In this document: piece after piece, positions 1 to 7,125 of the stretch | How the letters are laid out: every line of letters begins with the position of its first letter | Numbering within the stretch: the stretch's first letter is position 1 | DNA from: Belliella filtrata | Lineage (GTDB): Bacteria; Bacteroidota; Bacteroidia; Cytophagales; Cyclobacteriaceae | Direction: 5' to 3' | NCBI RefSeq assembly: GCF_022549775.1 | Contig: NZ_JAKZGP010000053.1 | Span: 1 to 33,806 of the forward strand | Length of the DNA stretch: 33,806 bases | Made by a program: the position numbers and the translations under genes | Notes under the pieces: generated by a model | Told to the model about the DNA's origin: nothing | Databases searched by the model: none | What the model saw: the letters and a program-made list of their open reading frames with translations, nothing else

Positions 1-119
1 CGCCAGCTTCCTTCAGATTCCATCTCACAATGGACACCCTTGCTATTGGCTAGTGGTTGGCGATTACAAACCCCCACAGTGGACTTTCACCACCTAGTTA
101 GTTACCATGCACGGCACAC
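1..119 (-). mobile_element. 5' end of a group II intron (probably class C), cut by the window edge
   Basis: Read on the minus strand, the intron begins at base 119 with GTGTGCC, the standard GUGYG 5' end. It continues with CATGG, GGTGGTGAAAGTCC, GCAAGGGTGTCC and GGAATCTGAAGGAAGC. These words occur in the same order and at similar spacing in domain I of the Oceanobacillus iheyensis class C intron, as I remember that sequence. The insertion point lies seven bases beyond the stem of a terminator hairpin, which is the preferred target of class C introns. Group II introns are self-splicing ribozymes that usually carry a reverse transcriptase/maturase in domain IV. That part, and the 3' end, would lie to the left of this window. 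The short open frame on the plus strand here is only the antisense of the ribozyme. Confidence 0.85.
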
Positions 120-120
120 A

Positions 121-147
121 TAAAAAAGCAGAGGAATCTCCTCTGCT
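121..147 (-). terminator. Intrinsic terminator of the DUF3078 gene; group II intron target
   Basis: On the minus strand AGCAGAGGA and TCCTCTGCT form a perfect 9-bp stem (127-135 with 139-147) with a 3-base loop, followed by a T run at 126-122. It lies about 100 bases past the stop of the DUF3078 gene. The intron starts at base 119, just after the T run. Confidence 0.85.
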
Positions 148-253
148 CTTTATATGAAAACTAAACCAACTATTATTTAACTACCACAATTAGAACAAAA
201 ATACTATAAAAAAATAATTTTCAAAATAATTAATAAAAAAGGTGTATGAAGAC

Positions 254-1153
254 CTATTTTTTGTTGCTGACTTTATACAAAATCCCTAGCGCAAGTGCCT
301 GTGAATACTGAATCCCTGGATCCATATCCAAATCATATACATTGATACTGGTAAATGTCACATCTACAAATCTCGTAATCTTAGCAATCAGCATCACATC
401 TAATCTATGGTCAATCGTCCTAAATGCCAAAGTCTCATAATTTGCAAACATTTGATACCTTGTTTTGATCGCAAGATTATCTGTAATATCCTTATCATAA
501 GTAGCAAAAAGTTGTAAGGCTAGCCACTCCGTCCTTACTGTTTGACCGATCGGAACTCCATAATTATTTGGTACATTGGCACTGACATTTGGGTCAGTCA
601 CAAAAGTCAAGCGCGGAGAAAATGGAGCAATCCTAAGTGCAAATTCATCATTTGGCTTATACTCCATACCTATTGCACTGGTAAGAAATGCTGGTGAAAG
701 AAATCCTGATATTAATGTGCTTTGATCTGCTGGCCCGAATTCAAAACCATCACTAAACTGTGTCAAAAAGTTCAAAGAAGTAAAATAAGACCAATTCCCA
801 CCAGTCTTATATCCGACTTTTGAATCTAGAAAGATTCGATCATTTGACTTTCTAAATTGTTGTCCTTCGTTCTTTACAATTCCATAAATCAACTCACCTT
901 GATTGTCCCATGACCATTTGCCTTTGGCATAATTGGCTTTACCTGCTATTAATGTTCCAAATGCCACAGAGTTCACTCCTCCTGCTTTCCAATTCCCGCT
1001 AAATGCAGCTTGATTAAAATTAAGACCTGCACTAAACTCTGACTGCCAATAGGTCGTATCTTTAACCAGCTCATTGGCCAAAGAATCCAAAGATTGTGCA
1101 TGTGAATGGCACACCAGTGTAAGGGCGATCAAATACGTAAATAAATGTTTCAT
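254..1153 (-). CDS. DUF3078 domain protein, exported, probable outer-membrane beta-barrel
   Basis: This 299-residue protein starts with a typical signal peptide (MKHLFTYLIALTLVCHSHAQ, cleavage near residue 20). The rest is rich in alternating aromatic and polar strands, with GNWKAGG, NQGELIYG and LDSKVGY in the N-terminal half. These match the DUF3078 family of Bacteroidota. The family has no assigned biochemical function. Its strand pattern suggests an outer-membrane beta-barrel, which is inference. It ends with a Tyr/Val-containing strand (LALGILYKV), as barrel proteins often do. It is a single gene read away from the neighbouring lipoprotein, with about 140 bases between the two start codons, and it ends at a strong terminator that carries an inserted group II intron. 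Confidence 0.8.
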   Translation of the reverse strand: MKHLFTYLIALTLVCHSHAQSLDSLANELVKDTTYWQSEFSAGLNFNQAAFSGNWKAGGVNSVAFGTLIAGKANYAKGKWSWDNQGELIYGIVKNEGQQFRKSNDRIFLDSKVGYKTGGNWSYFTSLNFLTQFSDGFEFGPADQSTLISGFLSPAFLTSAIGMEYKPNDEFALRIAPFSPRLTFVTDPNVSANVPNNYGVPIGQTVRTEWLALQLFATYDKDITDNLAIKTRYQMFANYETLAFRTIDHRLDVMLIAKITRFVDVTFTSINVYDLDMDPGIQYSQALALGILYKVSNKK

Positions 1154-1291
1154 CGAAATAAGTTAAAGTTTAAATAAGTGCCAAAATGCGAAATTACCAA
1201 TATCGCAAGAGAATAAACATTTTCGGTTCAAAATTGAGGATTTTATATGCTTATTCAAAGATTAAAATCGTTTTATCTAAAAATTACTGAC

Positions 1292-1855
1292 ATGATTAAT
1301 AAAAAAATCCTAATCTTATTTCTTTTTTCCAGCACACTTTTCTCATGTAGTTCAATTGAGTTATTTAAAGAAAAGGTCGAGCAAAAGCCTTATAAAGAAA
1401 ATAAAACTTATGTGATTGTCAACAAAGAAGTAGCGATTCATGGTTTTGAAGATGTCTTGGTTAATGAGAAAATTATCAATCAAATTGAAAAAAACATGAA
1501 TGGCTTAGGCCTTACCTATGACAAGGATAAGCCAGATGTAGTAATTAGGTTCAGCTCAAATGAAGATCCTAGACAAAAAGATGTTTATCAAAATCAATTC
1601 CCCATGTGGGGTATGCGGGTGTGGGATCCGTGGATGTATGACCCAAGATTTATGAATCGAGGAAACATGATGTCTACCAAAGATTATGAATTAATTCAAC
1701 TGATCATTGATTTCATCGACCCTGCGCAGGACAAAATGCTCATGACCATAACTGCTGTATCGGAGGCTTCATCACAAAAAACTAAAGAAAAAAAGCTCAT
1801 TAAATCAGTAGATAAAATTATGGGTGCCTATGATATACATATGAGAACCTACTAA
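1292..1855 (+). CDS. DUF4136 family lipoprotein
   Basis: I place the start at the ATG at 1292, giving 187 residues. The open frame runs back to 1247, but only the internal start puts a Lys-Lys and a hydrophobic stretch directly before a lipobox (LFSC, Cys 19), so the product is a predicted lipoprotein. The mature part contains PDVVIRFSSNED, a Trp/Met/Pro-rich segment (FPMWGMRVWDPWMYDP) and DFIDPAQDKMLMTI. These fit the DUF4136 family, small envelope lipoproteins of unknown role common in Bacteroidota. The usual last part of the domain is somewhat divergent. No clear promoter or Shine-Dalgarno site is visible upstream. The gene stands alone, divergent from the DUF3078 gene. Confidence 0.75.
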   Translation: MINKKILILFLFSSTLFSCSSIELFKEKVEQKPYKENKTYVIVNKEVAIHGFEDVLVNEKIINQIEKNMNGLGLTYDKDKPDVVIRFSSNEDPRQKDVYQNQFPMWGMRVWDPWMYDPRFMNRGNMMSTKDYELIQLIIDFIDPAQDKMLMTITAVSEASSQKTKEKKLIKSVDKIMGAYDIHMRTY

Positions 1856-1870
1856 TTTCAAATTAATGTG

Positions 1871-1971
1871 GTTTAGGTAAGCCGAGAGACGCTGCTAGGT
1901 CTCAAGCATTAGAGAAAAGCAAATGTTTCTCGTACATGGGCTATTTAACTAAGAACTTGGCAGATCTAAAC
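1871..1971. ncRNA. Candidate structured RNA, class unknown
   Basis: Bases 1871-1971 can fold into a closed three-way junction. GTTTAG (1871-1876) pairs with CTAAAC (1966-1971), and GCCGA (1881-1885) pairs with TTGGC (1957-1961) with one G-U. Inside are two hairpins: GAGAC/GTCTC (1886-1890 with 1899-1903) and GAGAAA/TTTCTC (1912-1917 with 1926-1931). This much pairing is notable in an AT-rich intergenic region. It matches no riboswitch, tRNA or housekeeping RNA that I recognise. The strand is uncertain, and no promoter is obvious just upstream, so it could be a 3' UTR element of the lipoprotein gene. It could also be chance. Confidence 0.35.
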
Positions 1972-2174
1972 TAAATGACATTGATTCTTAAATATTAAAT
2001 ATGCTTTACCGCTATCAACTTAGATAGAAATGCTAAAATGTTGATAAACTAACGATTAAAAAACACATTAATAGTTATCAGGCTGAATAATGTATTGTGA
2101 AACCACTCAAAACTCAACCACAAATCTTAGTATTAAGCTATTAATAACAATTTCCAAAATTTCTTAAAATAAAA

Positions 2175-2205
2175 TTTGTTTAGAAAAATAAAACATTTAT
2201 TTTTG
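2175..2205 (+). promoter_or_regulatory. Bacteroidota-type promoter for the response regulator
   Basis: TTTG at 2175-2178 is followed after 19 bases by TATTTTTG at 2198-2205. This is a full match to the Bacteroidota consensus TTTG-N19-21-TAnnTTTG. Transcription would start near 2212, giving a leader of about 35 bases. Confidence 0.65.
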
Positions 2206-2247
2206 CATGTATATTAATGTATTTTAAAACAAATTTTCTGCACTTCA

Positions 2248-2604
2248 ATGTTAAAAATCGTTTTAATTGATGATGATCCAATAAGCACATTTGTCACTGA
2301 AAAGTTGATATCAAAATACATTAAAGAACCATGTAGATTTTTTAAGTTTGAAAATGCGACTGATGCACTTCAAGATATTGGAGAAATTCATCCAAATTAT
2401 TTGTTTTTGGACATTAACATGCCTGAAATGACTGGCTGGGATTTTCTCGAAGAGTTCTCTCCAGCTGATTATCAGCCAGAAATTTACATTTTGAGTAGCT
2501 CTGTAGATGAAAGAGATATCAATAAAGCGAATAACTACAGTTTAGTAAAGAAATACCTCTCAAAGCCACTAATAAATAAATACATTAAGACTATTTTTAA
2601 TTGA
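2248..2604 (+). CDS. Single-domain response regulator (CheY-like receiver)
   Basis: The 118-residue product is a receiver domain with no output domain. The acidic pocket is DDD at residues 8-10, the phospho-acceptor is Asp 55 (FLDINMPEMTG), the conserved Ser/Thr position is Ser 83-85 and the conserved lysine is Lys 106 (KYLSKPL). All residues needed for phosphorylation are present. Such stand-alone receivers in Bacteroidota usually act in phosphorelays or by protein contact rather than by binding DNA. No histidine kinase gene lies in this window, so its partner is unknown. It has its own promoter and is the only gene in its transcription unit as far as can be seen. Confidence 0.88.
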   Translation: MLKIVLIDDDPISTFVTEKLISKYIKEPCRFFKFENATDALQDIGEIHPNYLFLDINMPEMTGWDFLEEFSPADYQPEIYILSSSVDERDINKANNYSLVKKYLSKPLINKYIKTIFN

Positions 2605-2833
2605 GAAAAAAAATCAATGCTTAGCTAAATTGGTTACCAGCTAGTTTATCAGTAAGGTTACTTAAATCCTATTTTTAAAACATTAAACAAAAACACCAGT
2701 TTAATGCAGACAAAGAATATAATTTTAGTGAATTGAAAATCAAGTACAATTATTGTGTTGAAAAAAATATTGGAGGGTAACTATTGAAGTAAATAAAAAT
2801 TTTCCAGTATTTAGCATAGTGTAATCCAATGCA

Positions 2834-2841
2834 TATATTTG
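2834..2841 (+). promoter_or_regulatory. -7 element for the acidic protein gene
   Basis: TATATTTG at 2834-2841 fits TAnnTTTG exactly. The -33 element is weak: TTTAG near 2810-2814, with 19 bases between. Transcription would begin near 2848, which supports the ATG at 2863 over the earlier in-frame TTG at 2839 that lies inside the promoter. Confidence 0.5.
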
Positions 2842-2862
2842 AAACTTAATCAACAGCATATT

Positions 2863-3075
2863 ATGGACGATTTTGAAGATGAATTTGATGAATTTGAAGA
2901 CTTCGAGGATGATGATGAATTTGCCGAAGAGTTTCAAGATGAAGTTTATGATCTCGATGAAGATACAGAATTGATTGATGATGGTATCTTAGATTTCGAT
3001 GATGAAGAGCTTGACGGACTTGACGACGATTTCGATGACTTTGATGATGATGACTTCGACGACGAAATTGACTAA
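2863..3075 (+). CDS. Hyperacidic 70-residue protein, function unknown
   Basis: From the ATG at 2863 the product has 70 residues, of which about 44 are Asp or Glu. There is no Lys, Arg or His. Phe is the main hydrophobic residue and recurs in FED, EFE and DDF units. I do not recognise a family. Coding is supported by a matching -7 element 22 bases upstream, a clean intrinsic terminator 12 bases after the stop, and mixed use of GAT/GAC and GAA/GAG, which argues against simple triplet expansion. The protein must be strongly negative and probably disordered unless bound to a basic partner. A DNA mimic, a chaperone for a basic protein or a metal buffer are possible roles, all speculative. It follows the response regulator in the same direction but has its own signals. 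Confidence 0.7.
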   Translation: MDDFEDEFDEFEDFEDDDEFAEEFQDEVYDLDEDTELIDDGILDFDDEELDGLDDDFDDFDDDDFDDEID

Positions 3076-3087
3076 CTGAAAAAAATC

Positions 3088-3120
3088 AAAGCGGGATTGG
3101 CTTAAATCTCGCTTTTTTTT
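3088..3120 (+). terminator. Intrinsic terminator after the acidic protein gene
   Basis: AAAGCGGGATT (3088-3098) pairs with AATCTCGCTTT (3104-3114) with one G-U, and eight T residues follow the GC of the second arm. Confidence 0.85.
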
Positions 3121-3128
3121 ATTCCAAC

Positions 3129-3158
3129 TTTGATGGCTTAAATCTGTGTATTATCTTG
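3129..3158 (+). promoter_or_regulatory. Probable promoter for the 50-residue membrane protein
   Basis: TTTG at 3129-3132 is followed after 19 bases by TATCTTG at 3152-3158, one T short of the TAnnTTTG consensus. It lies about 40 bases before the ATG at 3199. Confidence 0.45.
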
Positions 3159-3198
3159 CAAGCAAATTTATTAAGACAACTGATCAAATCAATATACC

Positions 3199-3351
3199 AT
3201 GTTATTAGAAATATTCAACGCACCAATAGCTTCAGGAGCTCAAACTTTTCTCATTATCGTATGCATCTTGATAGGTCTAGGTGCTGGCATTACAGCGATT
3301 GATGTAAGAAGCACGCTATTCAAAAAATCGAGTAAAGAAGACAATCACTGA
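3199..3351 (+). CDS. Small single-pass membrane protein, 50 residues, unknown function
   Basis: This short frame runs from an ATG at 3199 to TGA at 3351. It starts MLLEIFNAPIASG, has one hydrophobic helix (about residues 15-34, TFLIIVCILIGLGAGITAID), and ends in a basic then mixed-charge tail (VRSTLFKKSSKEDNH). That layout, with positive charges after the helix, predicts an inner-membrane protein with a cytoplasmic C-terminus. A near-consensus promoter lies about 40 bases upstream and a strong bidirectional terminator 70 bases downstream, so it is probably a real transcription unit. I do not recognise a family. It is too short for most gene-length cut-offs and could be missed by automatic annotation. 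Confidence 0.6.
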   Translation: MLLEIFNAPIASGAQTFLIIVCILIGLGAGITAIDVRSTLFKKSSKEDNH

Positions 3352-3421
3352 TACTAAGCTGCTAATCTGGATTTATACCTTGGATCAATATTTATCCATT
3401 AAAATAAATTTAGAATTGCTT

Positions 3422-3455
3422 AAAAAAAGAGGCTCAAAATTGAGCCTCTTTTTTT
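3422..3455. terminator. Bidirectional terminator between convergent genes
   Basis: GAGGCTCA (3429-3436) and TGAGCCTC (3441-3448) form a perfect stem, flanked by A7 on the left and T7 on the right, so it works in both directions. It serves the small membrane protein gene on the plus strand and the peptide transporter on the minus strand, overlapping the latter's stop codon. Confidence 0.88.
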
Positions 3456-5019
3456 AATGAACATTTCCCATTAATTTTTTTATTGGTTTACTGATTAAGA
3501 AAAGTAGCAGTGCTGCACCTAATGCTATTGCTACAATTTTCAAATATTGACTTGGCATAGCTTGAATTGCTTCTTCTGTACCTCCACTTACTTCTCCTGC
3601 AATTTTCCCTGCAATCAAATTCCCCAAAGCAACAGAAATAAACCACATACCCATCATCTGTCCTTGATACTTTTTTGGAGCAAGCTTGGTAGTCAAACTC
3701 AATCCCACCGGACTTAAACTCAACTCTCCGAAAGTATGTAACATATATGTAAATACTAACCAAGTTGGTGCGGCAAGATCACCTGAAGCTGCAATTTTAG
3801 CAGCGAAGTACATCACCAAAAACCCCAAACCTAAAAGCAGTAGTCCAAAAGTAAACTTCAATGGTGAACTCGGCTCAAGATTTCTCCTACCCAACCATAC
3901 CCACATGGCACCAAAAACGGGTGCAAAAATTATGATAAACATGGAATTAATTGATTGAAAATATCCTGTTGGAATCTCCCAGTTCAAGAAAGACCTATCT
4001 GTGAATCGCTCTGCAAATAAATTCAAAGTAGAACCAGCCTGCTCAAATCCTGACCAAAACAAAGCAGAAAATATGATAACAAAAACCAATGCAAAAGTCT
4101 TCTTTTTCTCATCTGCATTGAGTCCTCCAAACATGAATATAAATGCGAAATAAACTAGTGTAACAATCCCAATGATGTTATAAGCCCAATTTGAAATCTG
4201 AATGGCGTCAATACTGATGATTCCTAAAAAAAACAAACTAATCAAAAAGGCAAAAGCTATTGTGGCCAAAGTTGTATACTTTACCAATACTGATCTAGAT
4301 TTAACCTCTTCTGGTGTAACTACAGGCAAAGGCTCACCTTTTCCTTCTAAATAATGACCTGTAAGTTTATACTGAAAAAGTCCAATAAGCATACCTAGAC
4401 CCGCAAGGCCAAATCCTAAATGCCAATTGTAAACTGCTAAAGTCGAGCAGGCTATTGGCGCTATAAATGCCCCAATATTTATTCCCATATAAAATATAGA
4501 AAAACCAGCATCTCTCTTACTACTTCCATCAGGATACAATTGACCAACTATCGAGCTAATATTCGGCTTAAGAAGACCTGTCCCAACCACTATTAAAACC
4601 AATCCTAAAAAAAACGAATTTATATCTAAAGAACTCAATTCAGTAGCCTTTTCTACAGCATGATCTCCCATCAACTCCATCAATCCAGGAAGTGCCATGG
4701 TAAAATGGCCAACCGTAATGATGATACCTCCATACCACACAGACTTCTTCAATCCAAACACCCTATCTGCAACCCAACCACCTGGTAATGCCAAAAGATA
4801 AACCCCCATGGTATAAAGCCCATAAATTGCACCACTCGTACGATCATCAAACCCCATTCCTCCACTAAGTACTGGTGTAGTCATGAATAAAATCAACAAG
4901 GCCCTCATACCATAATAACTGAACCTCTCCCACATTTCTGTGAAAAAGAGTGTCATAAGCCCCTTGGGATGACCAAATACAGTAGGGCCATCCAACAAGT
5001 CTTGTCCGACCGATTTCAT
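3454..5019 (-). CDS. POT/PTR2 family proton-coupled oligopeptide transporter
   Basis: The product takes up di- and tripeptides with protons across the inner membrane. The family signature ExxERFxYYGMRALL is intact near the N-terminus (EMWERFSYYGMRALL), in front of the first helix pairs. The body contains the usual set of about 12-14 hydrophobic segments, with FSIFYMGINIGAFIAPIACS and FGELSLSPVGLSL as further family landmarks. From the ATG at 5019 the protein has 521 residues. The frame also extends to a TTG at 5043 (529 residues), but ATG is preferred because non-ATG starts are rare here and the extra eight residues are not part of the family. The gene is a single unit ending at the shared terminator. 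It probably supports growth on protein, a usual lifestyle in this group, which is inference. Confidence 0.9.
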   Translation of the reverse strand: MKSVGQDLLDGPTVFGHPKGLMTLFFTEMWERFSYYGMRALLILFMTTPVLSGGMGFDDRTSGAIYGLYTMGVYLLALPGGWVADRVFGLKKSVWYGGIIITVGHFTMALPGLMELMGDHAVEKATELSSLDINSFFLGLVLIVVGTGLLKPNISSIVGQLYPDGSSKRDAGFSIFYMGINIGAFIAPIACSTLAVYNWHLGFGLAGLGMLIGLFQYKLTGHYLEGKGEPLPVVTPEEVKSRSVLVKYTTLATIAFAFLISLFFLGIISIDAIQISNWAYNIIGIVTLVYFAFIFMFGGLNADEKKKTFALVFVIIFSALFWSGFEQAGSTLNLFAERFTDRSFLNWEIPTGYFQSINSMFIIIFAPVFGAMWVWLGRRNLEPSSPLKFTFGLLLLGLGFLVMYFAAKIAASGDLAAPTWLVFTYMLHTFGELSLSPVGLSLTTKLAPKKYQGQMMGMWFISVALGNLIAGKIAGEVSGGTEEAIQAMPSQYLKIVAIALGAALLLFLISKPIKKLMGNVH

Positions 5020-5043
5020 TGCGTCATTAGGCAGTTTTTCCAA

Positions 5044-5397
5044 TGCTTTTAATATTTTAAGTTGAAATTTACTTTTTATAGCTACAATGATAAGTGTTTT
5101 TTTTGAATTATAACTTTCTCTTCCAGGTTCACCATCCCATTATTCAATAGTGTTTATTTAGATTACTGTCCAAGTAAACTCAAAAGCTAACCGTAATAAC
5201 TAAAGCTTGTAGAGCTTTAAGAAAACTCTTGAAAAACTCAGACATTAAGTGTCTATAATACAGTTGACATTCACTTTTCGAAAAGTATTAAATAGAACCC
5301 CGTAATCGATTGCATCGTAAAAAAAAGCACTTTTTTTGAAAAATAACAAAACAATAATACATATCTTTGACCTCTGAAATAACCCAAATAAAACATC
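5044..5397. other. Divergent intergenic region with inverted repeats, before pckA
   Basis: This region separates the peptide transporter from pckA and holds no credible gene. It contains a hairpin, TAAAGCT/AGCTTTA (5201-5207 with 5213-5219), and a perfect 14-base palindrome, ACTTTTCGAAAAGT (5273-5286), about 50 bases upstream of the pckA -33 element. The palindrome could be a regulator site. No promoter for the transporter was clear. Confidence 0.5.
5335..5369 (+). promoter_or_regulatory. Bacteroidota-type promoter of pckA
   Basis: TATCTTTG at 5362-5369 fits the -7 consensus exactly. TTTG at 5335-5338 is the likely -33 element, with a rather long 23-base spacer. It lies about 28 bases before the ATG. 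Confidence 0.6.
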
Positions 5398-7005
5398 ATG
5401 ACAATGCAAGAACTAGAGCTCAAATCAGCTGGTAAAAGCTTAACGGGGCTAGGAATCCATCACAATTCCAAAATAAATTGGAACTTAAGTCCTGCCGAAC
5501 TGGTAGAGCACGCTCTTTCTAACCAAGAAGCTGTTCTCACAGATACTGGTGCGCTTATGGCTGACACTGGTAAATTCACTGGAAGATCTCCCAAAGACAG
5601 GTTTATCGTCAAAGATAAATCTACTGAAAATACTGTCTGGTGGGGTGATGTCAATATCCCAATGGAAGAAGAGAAGTTTGATGCATTGCATCTCAAAATG
5701 CTTGAATTTATCGCTGACAAGAAACTCTATGTTAGAGAAGCCTATGCTGGTTCAGATCCAAAGTATAGGCTGAACCTAACTATTATTAACACCTTGGCAT
5801 GGCAAAATCTATTCTGCTACAACATGTTCTTGAGGCCTGATAAAAATGAATTAGAAAATTTTGAATCTGACTTCACTATCATTTGTGTTCCCGAATTTGA
5901 AGCAGACCCATTGATAGACGGAACAAGACAAAAGAACTTTGCAATCTTAAACTTGAGCAAAAGAATCATTCTCATCGGTGGAACAGGCTATGCCGGAGAA
6001 ATGAAAAAAGGAATATTTTCCGTATTGAACTATATACTACCCCACAAGCATGGAGTCCTTTCTATGCACTGCTCTGCAAATGTTGGAAATGAAGGAGACA
6101 CAGCAATATTCTTTGGCCTTTCAGGCACTGGAAAGACAACCTTGTCCGCTGACCCAAACAGGGGTTTAATCGGAGATGATGAGCACGGATGGACTGAAGA
6201 TACTATTTTTAATTTTGAAGGTGGGTGCTATGCTAAAGTAATAGATCTTAGCAGAGAAAAGGAGCCTGAAATTTGGGATGCTATAAAATTTGGATCAATA
6301 GTTGAGAACACTAGGTTTTTCCAAGGAACAAGAACCGTAGATTACACCAACTGTGAAGTAACGGAAAACACAAGAACAGCATACCCTATTCATCATATCG
6401 GAAATGCTGTAATTCCTTCTTTAGCTAATATTCCAAAAAACATTTTCTTTCTAACTGCTGATGCCTTTGGGGTCATCCCTCCTATCTCAAAATTGAATAA
6501 GAGCCAAGCCATGTACCATTTTATATCTGGTTACACAGCTAAAGTAGCAGGTACAGAGGTAGGTATCACTGAGCCAAGCACGACTTTCTCAGCTTGCTTT
6601 GGTGCAGCCTTCCTCCCTCTTCACCCTACAAAATATGCCGAGCTTTTTGGTCAGAAAATGGAAAAACACCAAGTCAACGTCTGGCTTATTAATACGGGTT
6701 GGACTGGAGGCCCTTATGGCGTAGGAAGCAGGATGAAACTTAAATATACCAGAGCCATGATTTCTGCCGCACTTGAAGGTCATTTGGATAATGTGAGCTT
6801 CAGAAAGCATAGTGTTTTTGGTGTCTCCATACCTGAAACTTGCCCAAATGTTCCAGACGAGGTTTTAAGCCCAAGAGCAACTTGGGAAGATAAAAGTGCG
6901 TACGATATCAAAGCTAGAGAACTTGGAGCTGCATTTATCGCTAACTTCGAGAAGTATAAGGATTTTGCTACTGAGGACATCCTAGCTGGATCTCCAAACC
7001 TATAA
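5398..7005 (+). CDS. pckA: Phosphoenolpyruvate carboxykinase (ATP)
   Basis: PckA converts oxaloacetate and ATP to phosphoenolpyruvate, CO2 and ADP, the first committed step of gluconeogenesis, in the cytoplasm. The protein has 535 residues, the normal length of the ATP-dependent family. The P-loop GLSGTGKTTLS is at residues 240-250 and is followed by the second nucleotide and metal motif, LIGDDEHGWTEDTIFNFEGG. The N-terminal substrate region TGRSPKDRFIV and the later TGWTGGPYGVGSRM segment are also typical. The ATG at 5398 follows a consensus promoter. An in-frame ATG two codons later cannot be excluded as the true start. The gene stands alone and ends at a terminator. Confidence 0.97.
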   Translation: MTMQELELKSAGKSLTGLGIHHNSKINWNLSPAELVEHALSNQEAVLTDTGALMADTGKFTGRSPKDRFIVKDKSTENTVWWGDVNIPMEEEKFDALHLKMLEFIADKKLYVREAYAGSDPKYRLNLTIINTLAWQNLFCYNMFLRPDKNELENFESDFTIICVPEFEADPLIDGTRQKNFAILNLSKRIILIGGTGYAGEMKKGIFSVLNYILPHKHGVLSMHCSANVGNEGDTAIFFGLSGTGKTTLSADPNRGLIGDDEHGWTEDTIFNFEGGCYAKVIDLSREKEPEIWDAIKFGSIVENTRFFQGTRTVDYTNCEVTENTRTAYPIHHIGNAVIPSLANIPKNIFFLTADAFGVIPPISKLNKSQAMYHFISGYTAKVAGTEVGITEPSTTFSACFGAAFLPLHPTKYAELFGQKMEKHQVNVWLINTGWTGGPYGVGSRMKLKYTRAMISAALEGHLDNVSFRKHSVFGVSIPETCPNVPDEVLSPRATWEDKSAYDIKARELGAAFIANFEKYKDFATEDILAGSPNL

Positions 7006-7036
7006 ACGATTGACCCTATTTCATATAAACCCAAGT

Positions 7037-7063
7037 AAAAGGAGTGCCATAGCGCTCCTTTTT
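7037..7063 (+). terminator. Intrinsic terminator after pckA
   Basis: AAGGAGTGC (7039-7047) pairs with GCGCTCCTT (7052-7060) with one G-U, followed by a short T run. Confidence 0.8.
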
Positions 7064-7098
7064 ATATTTGAATCTACCCAAATTCTCTGAAGATTTAC

Positions 7099-7106
7099 TA
7101 TTTTTG
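7099..7106 (+). promoter_or_regulatory. -7 element for the cyclophilin gene
   Basis: TATTTTTG fits the Bacteroidota -7 consensus and lies 19 bases before the ATG at 7126. No good -33 element is found at normal spacing: the nearest TTTG, at 7067-7070, is 28 bases away. Confidence 0.4.
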
Positions 7107-7125
7107 TCCAAACCTTTATAAAAAT

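Larger units (their letters stand above)
1856..2247. other. Intergenic region between lipoprotein and response regulator
   Basis: This 392-base gap has no credible open reading frame. Its left third holds the candidate structured RNA (1871-1971) and its right end the response-regulator promoter. The stretch between, 1972-2170, is AT-rich and shows nothing I can interpret. Confidence 0.6.

Noticed and set aside
1-123. Short open frame on the plus strand ending at base 123, resembling a protein C-terminus
   Set aside because: The reverse strand matches a group II intron 5' end in motif order and spacing, so the frame is antisense to the ribozyme.
1871-1971. Possible integron attC site (GTTTAG and CTAAAC ends)
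   Set aside because: The ends are in the wrong orientation for an attC site, and no integrase or cassette is nearby.
2740-2937. Minus-strand frame of 65 residues opposite the acidic gene
   Set aside because: It is only the antisense of the GAT/GAA-rich acidic gene and has no start or promoter signals.
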